Source of the DNA: Paracyclopina nana
Taxonomy: Eukaryota > Arthropoda > Copepoda > Cyclopoida > Cyclopettidae
Length of the DNA stretch: 64,000 nt
Assembly: GCA_019096065.1 (NCBI GenBank)
Contig: JAGUCH010000001.1
Location: 3,286,001-3,350,000 of the forward strand
Direction: 5' to 3'
Of this stretch, positions 58,356-64,000 are shown in pieces. A model generated the notes under the pieces. It ran no database searches. It was not told the origin of the DNA and saw nothing but the letters and a program-made list of their open reading frames with translations. Each line of letters begins with the position of its first letter. Position 1 is the first letter of the stretch. Made by a program: the position numbers and the translations under genes.

Positions 58356-58796
58356 CAGGGTGACCAGATGTGGCTATTTATAGCCAAAGGGGCTATTTTT
58401 GACCCATGTGTGGCTACGGTAATTTAGGCCGAATAGCCATAGCCATTTGTGGCTATTTTTGAAAAGCCCGAAAAATTAGAATTTTTATTTAATAAACGCT
58501 TGAAAATCATCAAAAAAGCAGGGGAAAACTAAATTTACATTAATGGCTGACTTTTTAAAAAATCTTTTGCCTCCTAAATAAGAAGAAAATCATTATTAAT
58601 CCTTGCTTTCAACACAGCAATCCCAAAAATTGGATCTAATTTTCATAATGCATAGTAGTTCTTGTGAAAATTCCTAATAATGTGGCTACTTTTCGCCAAT
58701 TTGTGGCTATTTTGAGTCATTTTTCTTAGATAGCCAAACGTGGCTATTTTTGGGATAAATCTGGCTACAGTCCGCTCAAATTTTCTGGTCACCCTG
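58356..58796. mobile_element. 441-bp hAT-type MITE with 8-bp TSD ACGCACAA
   Basis: The ends are perfect inverted repeats CAGGGTGACCAG / CTGGTCACCCTG. ACGCACAA flanks both ends exactly (58348-58355 and 58797-58804). CAGGG-type ends plus an 8-bp duplication are hallmarks of hAT elements. The inside repeats GTGGCTATTTTTG in both orientations and has no transposase frame. It lies about 130 nt before the TMBIM start codon, so probably in its 5' UTR, leader intron or promoter. Confidence 0.92.
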
Positions 58797-58925
58797 ACGC
58801 ACAATCAGCTGAAGTTAAGACCCAGAAACGTCGAGAAAGACCAAAAGGTCCCTGGAAGTTTTTACGATTCAGTGCCATCTCAAGCTCCAAGATCAGTTGG
58901 ATTCAAGTCTTCAAAGAGAGAAAAC

Positions 58926-59642
58926 ATGTTCGCCAACGGCTCCGAAGAATCTGGCGGATTGCTGAACTCGACTGCCTTCGAGGAGGCTGCGGTGCGCCGA
59001 GGCTTTATGCGAAAAGTCTACAGTCTCCTGAGCTTCCAGTTGCTCGTCACCGGATTGGTGATGGGCATCTTCTTTGTCCCTTCCGTAAAGGAGTACTCAT
59101 TGCATAACCCATGGCTTTTATGGCTCGCATTTATCCCCACCATCATTTGCATGATTGTCTTTTCATGCTGTGGCGAGTTTCGGCGAAAAAGCCCCGGAAA
59201 CTTCATCTGCCTCGGGATATTCACCGTCTGCGAGGGAGTTTTGTTGGGCGTCTGCACAAGCGTTTACAGTGCCGATGAGGTCATGATTGCCCTTGGAATC
59301 ACAGTCGTTCTGGTCCTGGGATTGACGCTGTTTGCCTTGCAGTCCAAGATCGATTTTACAGCCTGTGGAGGCGTGCTCTTGGTGGCTGCTTTGGCTTTGA
59401 TGATGTTTGGACTCTGCCTCCTGATCTTCCCTGGTAGTAAAACGGCCAACATCGTCTATGCTAGCCTCGGAGCCTTCATTTTCTGCTGTTATATCATCAT
59501 GGACACTCAGCTTATGATGGGAGGCAAGCACAAATACGCACTGGACCCTGAGGAGTACATTTTTGCCTCCCTTAACTTGTACTTGGATGTCATCAACCTC
59601 TTCATGTTCATTTTGAGCATCATTGGGAACTCGAGAAACTAA
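58926..59642 (+). CDS. TMBIM/Lifeguard (BAX inhibitor-1) family membrane protein
   Basis: A single exon from ATG 58926 (AAACATGTTC) encodes 238 aa. Six or seven membrane segments follow a short cytosolic N terminus. The family blocks are RRGFMRKVYSLLSFQLLVTG, LLGVCTSVYSADEVMIALGI, LTLFALQSKIDFTACGG, FIFCCYIIMDTQLMMGGKH and EYIFASLNLYLDVINLFM, with the conserved Asp residues of the Ca-leak pore. These proteins sit in ER, Golgi or plasma membrane and damp apoptosis and Ca release. The same frame is open upstream into the hAT MITE, but a stop in this frame at 58324 precedes it, so 58926 is the likely start unless an upstream exon is spliced in. AATAAA is at 59782. Confidence 0.93.
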   Translation: MFANGSEESGGLLNSTAFEEAAVRRGFMRKVYSLLSFQLLVTGLVMGIFFVPSVKEYSLHNPWLLWLAFIPTIICMIVFSCCGEFRRKSPGNFICLGIFTVCEGVLLGVCTSVYSADEVMIALGITVVLVLGLTLFALQSKIDFTACGGVLLVAALALMMFGLCLLIFPGSKTANIVYASLGAFIFCCYIIMDTQLMMGGKHKYALDPEEYIFASLNLYLDVINLFMFILSIIGNSRN

Positions 59643-60143
59643 TGCTCATTTTTGTGCAGTTCTTTCTTGCGTTAGTCTTAGTCAGCAACGCCAAAGACGA
59701 TTAAAGTCAATATTACCCTACTAGCAATTATCTGTATCTGTTATGACCACTTAAATTATCTAAAAGCCATCTTTATTTTGGAATAAAATGTTACTCGCCC
59801 CATAGGAAGCTCCTTATCGTTGCTCTAACAAACTATAAAAACGCTCTACAGTCGTGTTTTCGAAGGGTTTTCATGTGTGCATGAAAGGCTGCAATCAGTC
59901 AATAGCAATAAATGCATTCCGAGGCCAGTTGTGGTCTTGTTTTTCTCTTCTCAAATATGGTAAATGTCACAGGCTACCTTATGACATTCACGTGGCTCGA
60001 TCGTAAATTATTTATGGATAATTTCTAAAAGTTTACTCGCTTCTTGGAAGGAAGCCCTTGGTTTCGAAATTGCGTGACTAGTTGTGGCTAGCTCGTTAAG
60101 GCGATAGGATGAGGCTTAGAATACACACAAGATAATTTTAAGG
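59643..60143. other. Intergenic region TMBIM-IR
   Basis: Contains AATAAA at 59782-59787 for TMBIM and a second AATAAA at about 59909. No gene seen. Confidence 0.45.
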
Positions 60144-63100
60144 ATGGTAGGCCGGCCCTTTCAGCAAGCATTGCTGATTCTTGCAGCATCAGCTTGTATA
60201 AGATGTCAGATGGTCTTGAAAGCTCCAAATGAGACTGTCAACGAAATCGGTAGCTACTGATTACCGTTTTTTATATAATCTTTGAATTATCCATATTCTT
60301 TCCTAGCGGTCATAATTTCATCTACTGTGGAAGGGGCAGAGAGGCAAGAATGGGAAAATATGATTAGCAGTCTCGTTGCAGAGCTGAACGAGGCTGTCTT
60401 TAAATCTGGCACAATGCGAGCAAATATATATCCACCAGGAGAATCACTAAGGTTTACAAATGGTAAAGGCCCTTTCTTTTAATTTGTGGGTATCCCAAGC
60501 ATAATTGAAACGTGGGAACCTTTTTTGTGAAGCATTGAAGATTTCTTACGAAAAACTTTTCGATTTAAGAGGTTTCGGCAGTCTTGAGCATCACCAACTG
60601 TCGACAGGCCAAGAGCTTGGACAAGAAAGCAACCGAGAGGAACGTGGTTCACCTGGCTATCACTGAAATAGGTTGCTCAAGGATGAAAACGGCAACTTCT
60701 TTGTCTGTCCCTACAACCACAATTGAGAACTCTGTTGTGCAGACAATTAAGGACTTGGTTGATAGGAAAACGCTCACTTGGGAATCGTTCATCATCATGC
60801 ATGACAGCACAATTTCCCATGAAATACTAACCGAGTTGACCACAATTTTGAGCGAAAATGCTGCTGTAGCCACATTTGATCTAGGCCCGGATCCAGCGGC
60901 CTCAATTTCAGATACCCTGAGGGATCTACCATCAAGAGAACTGGGCAACAAATTTTTAGTGATCACAAAGCAGGAGTTGGTGCCCATAATTCACAAAATG
61001 GTACATTTTTATAGGAATGATTCAGTTTTGTGCCAGAAACTTCAATCTTGGTATTGTAGGCAGTGGATGATGGCTTAATGAACATCAATACTGAATGGCT
61101 GTACCTGATAACAGATACTACTGCGGGCTCAGATGTACAGCAAGCTGAAATCAAGACTGCTAAGGATGGCTACAACCTTGCTTTCATTTTCAATGCGTCC
61201 AAAGCTGATAGCACCGAGTGTCAAGTGCCTATATTTTTAATATTGTATATAGACGTAGTAAATTGAGTATTTTTTCTGATCTTAATTAGGGGGGAAAGGC
61301 TTGTGCAGCAGAGGAGCTGATTCGAATGTATGCTCAAAGCTTAGAGGATGTTTTGAAAGGCGAAATGGACATTTATGCCACCATAAGTCCAGAGGAGTGG
61401 GAGCTTTTGAGACCCGAGCCAGCGACAAGAGCGGCCGATATAATGAGGAGGCTACGAAACTACGTGAGAAATGAAGGTCGTTGCGGTAATTGCTCAGGGT
61501 GGACAATCAAAGCTGCAGAATTGGTAAATCTGCAGAAGGGAGCCAATGAGGTCGATGTGGCCAATTGGGAGCCCATGCAAGGCCTTGTTCTCAAAGATGA
61601 TCTGTTTCCCCATGTGACTGGAGGCCTAAGAGGACGCGTACTTACGGTTGCGTCAATTAACGTAATTATCAGAATCATGTGCGCTGCGCGCAACAACAAT
61701 CAAATTACACTTTTTGCCTCTTTATCTAGTACCCACCTTGGCATACACTCGAGTTTGGCAACAATGGAGCCGTGGTCAATGCTTCTGGGCTCGTATTCGC
61801 ACTGTTAGACGAGATAGGGGACCGATTGAACTTTTCGTATGTGGTTGTAGCTCCGAAACCGGACGACAGATTCTTTGGAGCTAAGCAGCCTTCCGGGAGC
61901 TTCAACGGCATAATTGGAATGCTTGAGAGAGGCGAGGCCCAATTATCAGCCTCAATCATGGTCATTAATAATGAGCGAATGGAAGCTGTCAATTTCAGCC
62001 TACCCATTTCTTTGGAGCCTTACACGTTCATGTTCCGCAGGCCCCAGGAGCTGTCAAGGGCCTTGCTATTCATAGATCCCTTCACACCAATGGTACTTGT
62101 TTTAATAATTGTTGGTGGGGTCGAAAAAACGAGTAGCAATTTTTATAGGCCTGGCTGTGCATCTTCATTGCCCTGGTTGCATTTTGTCCCATTTTCTGGG
62201 CCATCCATAATGCAAGCTACTACTACAAGGTGAACGAAAACGGACCCGGGGGACTATCGAAATTGAGCAACTGTGTGTGGTATTGCTATGGGTCAATGTT
62301 GCAGCAGGGTGGCACAATGTTGCCTGAAGCTGACAGTGGGCGCATCTCAATTGGCTTTTGGTGGCTCTTTGTCATTGTCACGGTGACTACCTACTCTGGA
62401 AACCTTGTTGCCTTCTTGACCTTTCCCCAGATTGAGCTAGCCCTTAATGTAAATCGAGAAATCCTCTGAATCATTTTCACTTTCATTGCATAGTATTTGT
62501 TTCTTTAGAGCGTCGATGAATTGCTGCAAAAACGAGACGAAGGGCTCACTTGGGGAGTTGTGAAAAATTCAGCCATTCAGTCTTACTTGGAGGTAACGCT
62601 TCTACTCATTGAACCATAGCCTTTTCTTAATTTCAGCCCTCAGGTATCGGACCAAGAAAAATTCCGAGAGCTTTATCAATACACGATGCTGCATGATGAT
62701 CCGGACGATCCGGAGATTTATGATAAAATTCGAGATATCGACCACATCTTCATTGAGTGGCGGTCATTTTTGGATTCAAAAATGAAAACGGAGCATAAGA
62801 AGACGGGACTATGCGACTACTCTTTGGCTCCAGAGAATTTTTTTGTCGAAAGAGTTGCTTTAGCCTTCTCAAAGGACATGCAATGGATTGGTCGATTTAA
62901 CTACTAGTAAGACTTTCGAAATTGCAATAATCAAGCGATGTCCTTTCTTTTATAATTCTGCAGCATTGAAAAGGTTTTGCAAGCTGGCCTTATGACCAGA
63001 TGGAAGCAGGTGTACTGGCTTCCGGATGATGCTTGTTCAAGCAAAGGCGGAGCTGGATCTGGTTTTTCGACCACAGTTACCGTTCAAGACATGCAAGGCT

Positions 63101-63291
63101 CGTTTTTCATTCTGGGCCTAGGTCCGTTGTTGCCTCCTCAATTCCTTATGTAATCACAGATACGCAATATAGTATAAAACTTTTTTGCCGCAGGTGCACT
63201 CTTGGGTGCGATCATATTCGCTGCGGAAAAGTTGATCCGGAAGTCGTTGGATTCACGCGAAGTATCAGCTATCCGGCCATTCGTAGCCTAA
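60144..63291 (+). CDS. Ionotropic receptor with amino-terminal domain (IR93a/IR25a type), eleven exons
   Basis: Exons 60144-60249, 60307-60462, 60570-61000, 61060-61224, 61290-61661, 61730-62092, 62149-62448, 62509-62592, 62644-62906, 62964-63121 and 63194-63291 give 831 aa with every phase matching. Signal peptide [20 protein letters not shown], then an amino-terminal domain (to about residue 380), S1 ligand-binding part ([39 protein letters not shown] with an Arg in the ligand position), M1 ([18 protein letters not shown]), pore loop, M3 ([16 protein letters not shown]), S2 and M4 ([15 protein letters not shown]). IRs are cation channels for odour, taste, humidity and temperature. The long N-terminal domain points to a co-receptor; IR93a seems likelier than IR25a, but the two are not separated by eye. 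Most introns are 47-77 nt. Confidence 0.92.
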
Positions 63292-63618
63292 CATTAAATG
63301 TAAAGTATAAAATAATGCACACTTCGTGACGATGAGTTCTTCATGTGAAATATAGACGCAATTTTAGCATGTCAATATAGTTGTAGCACAAGGCCATTTT
63401 GTCACTTCTTTGACGGCATTTCATGTCAAAAGACGAAACCAGATCCCACGAAAAGACAGAGAAGCTAGAAAGCAGCAGCCTCTCTTGAAAAGCAGCAGTA
63501 GTAGCAGCTTTCGAGGTTGCTGGCATGCCTTTCATTCGTTGTACATTGGTCGAGAGGCCACAGCTGCTACTGCGGCTGTCCTAAGCGACTCGCGTTTCAC
63601 AGACTGAAAAATGACCAC

Positions 63619-64000
63619 ATGATGGACACCAATCCAACGATTCGAGTGCTGCCCAGCAAGGAGCCCCCCTCGGACCCTCCGAGGCCGAAGGCGTTAAGCC
63701 GAAACAAAAGGCACTCGGAGCAACTGAGCGGGTTTCGTGCGGCCTCGCCGGTGACCACGGGTTCCCATGATAACCACTTGTACTTGGCCCTTCCATCGGC
63801 ATCGTCCAGGTCTCATTTGAGGGCGTTAAGCGCGGCCTCACTCTACAACGAGAATGGAGCAGGCGTGGATGAAAAGCTGCTCATCAAGTAAGCAAAAAAA
63901 AATTGTACTATATGCAGTAAATTATTCTGTTGGAATAGATCATTCGAGGTTCTTGCGAGCGCTTTGGGGTTCAAAAAGAGTTTTAGCACTAGTGACATAC
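63619..64000 (+). CDS. 5' part of an unrecognised gene running off the window
   Basis: Exon 63619-63887 (donor ATCAA|GTAAGC, phase 2) encodes 89 aa rich in Ser, Pro, Arg and Ala (IRVLPSKEPPSDPP; FRAASPVTTGSHDNH). It joins a second exon from 63939 (GAATAG|AT) that reads KSFEVLASALGFKKSFSTSD and is still open at the window end. Start is at 63619 or the next ATG at 63622. The low-complexity first exon could be a regulatory tail of a larger protein. I do not recognise the family. Confidence 0.5.

Overview
This window is nuclear DNA from an animal, most likely a protostome and probably an arthropod of small-crustacean type; the species call is inference. The evidence is spliced genes with GT-AG introns, many only 42-75 nt long; an ionotropic receptor (IR) of the protostome chemosensory family with an amino-terminal domain; a nonapeptide-type GPCR; and arthropod-like Msx, SPDEF/Ets98B and OSCP1 genes. 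AATAAA signals, tRNA-derived SINE-like repeats and hAT/PIF-like MITEs fit this. I saw no prokaryotic or viral gene. Gene models were assembled by eye from open frames, splice sites and matching intron phases; there is no transcript evidence behind them.

Layout, left to right. 1.8-4.4 kb: two tandem Msx homeobox genes, the first with one intron and the second intronless. 4.5-11.6 kb: gene-free DNA, perhaps Msx regulatory sequence, with one near-perfect hairpin element. 11.7-13.2 kb: a compact seven-exon OSCP1 gene. 13.3-26.3 kb (minus): two C-type lectin domain cassettes spread over repeat-filled introns, with only one signal-peptide exon seen for both. 27.4-30.1 kb (minus): SPDEF/Ets98B ETS factor with a 19-nt microexon. 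30.4-31.0 kb (minus): a small unknown gene. 32.8-36.3 kb (minus): a large secreted serpin with Thr-rich and His-rich extensions and a His-rich reactive-centre loop. 37.4-38.3 kb: METTL7-like methyltransferase. 38.8-40.2 kb: ITM2/BRICHOS membrane protein. 41.8-48.0 kb (minus): vasopressin/oxytocin-like GPCR with a 3.1-kb intron full of repeats. 49.0-50.0 kb (minus): p24/TMED cargo receptor. 50.6-51.35 kb: a nonautonomous transposon with an 8-bp target duplication. 52.9-56.1 kb (minus): SLC26 anion transporter with alternative STAS halves. 56.7-57.6 kb: an unrecognised polytopic membrane protein. 57.7-58.2 kb: CutA. 58.4-58.8 kb: a hAT-type MITE just upstream of a TMBIM/Lifeguard gene (58.9-59.6 kb). 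60.1-63.3 kb: the IR gene. 63.6 kb to the end: the start of an unrecognised gene.

The genes do not form one pathway; this looks like ordinary gene-dense euchromatin cut by repeat-rich stretches (13.9-26.5 kb and 43.2-46.3 kb, plus 50.6-51.4 kb). The points most worth a second look are the lectin cassettes sharing one leader exon, the His-rich serpin with a replaced reactive loop, the SLC26 STAS alternatives, the SPDEF microexon, GC-AG introns, and several well-delimited mobile elements, one nested inside another.
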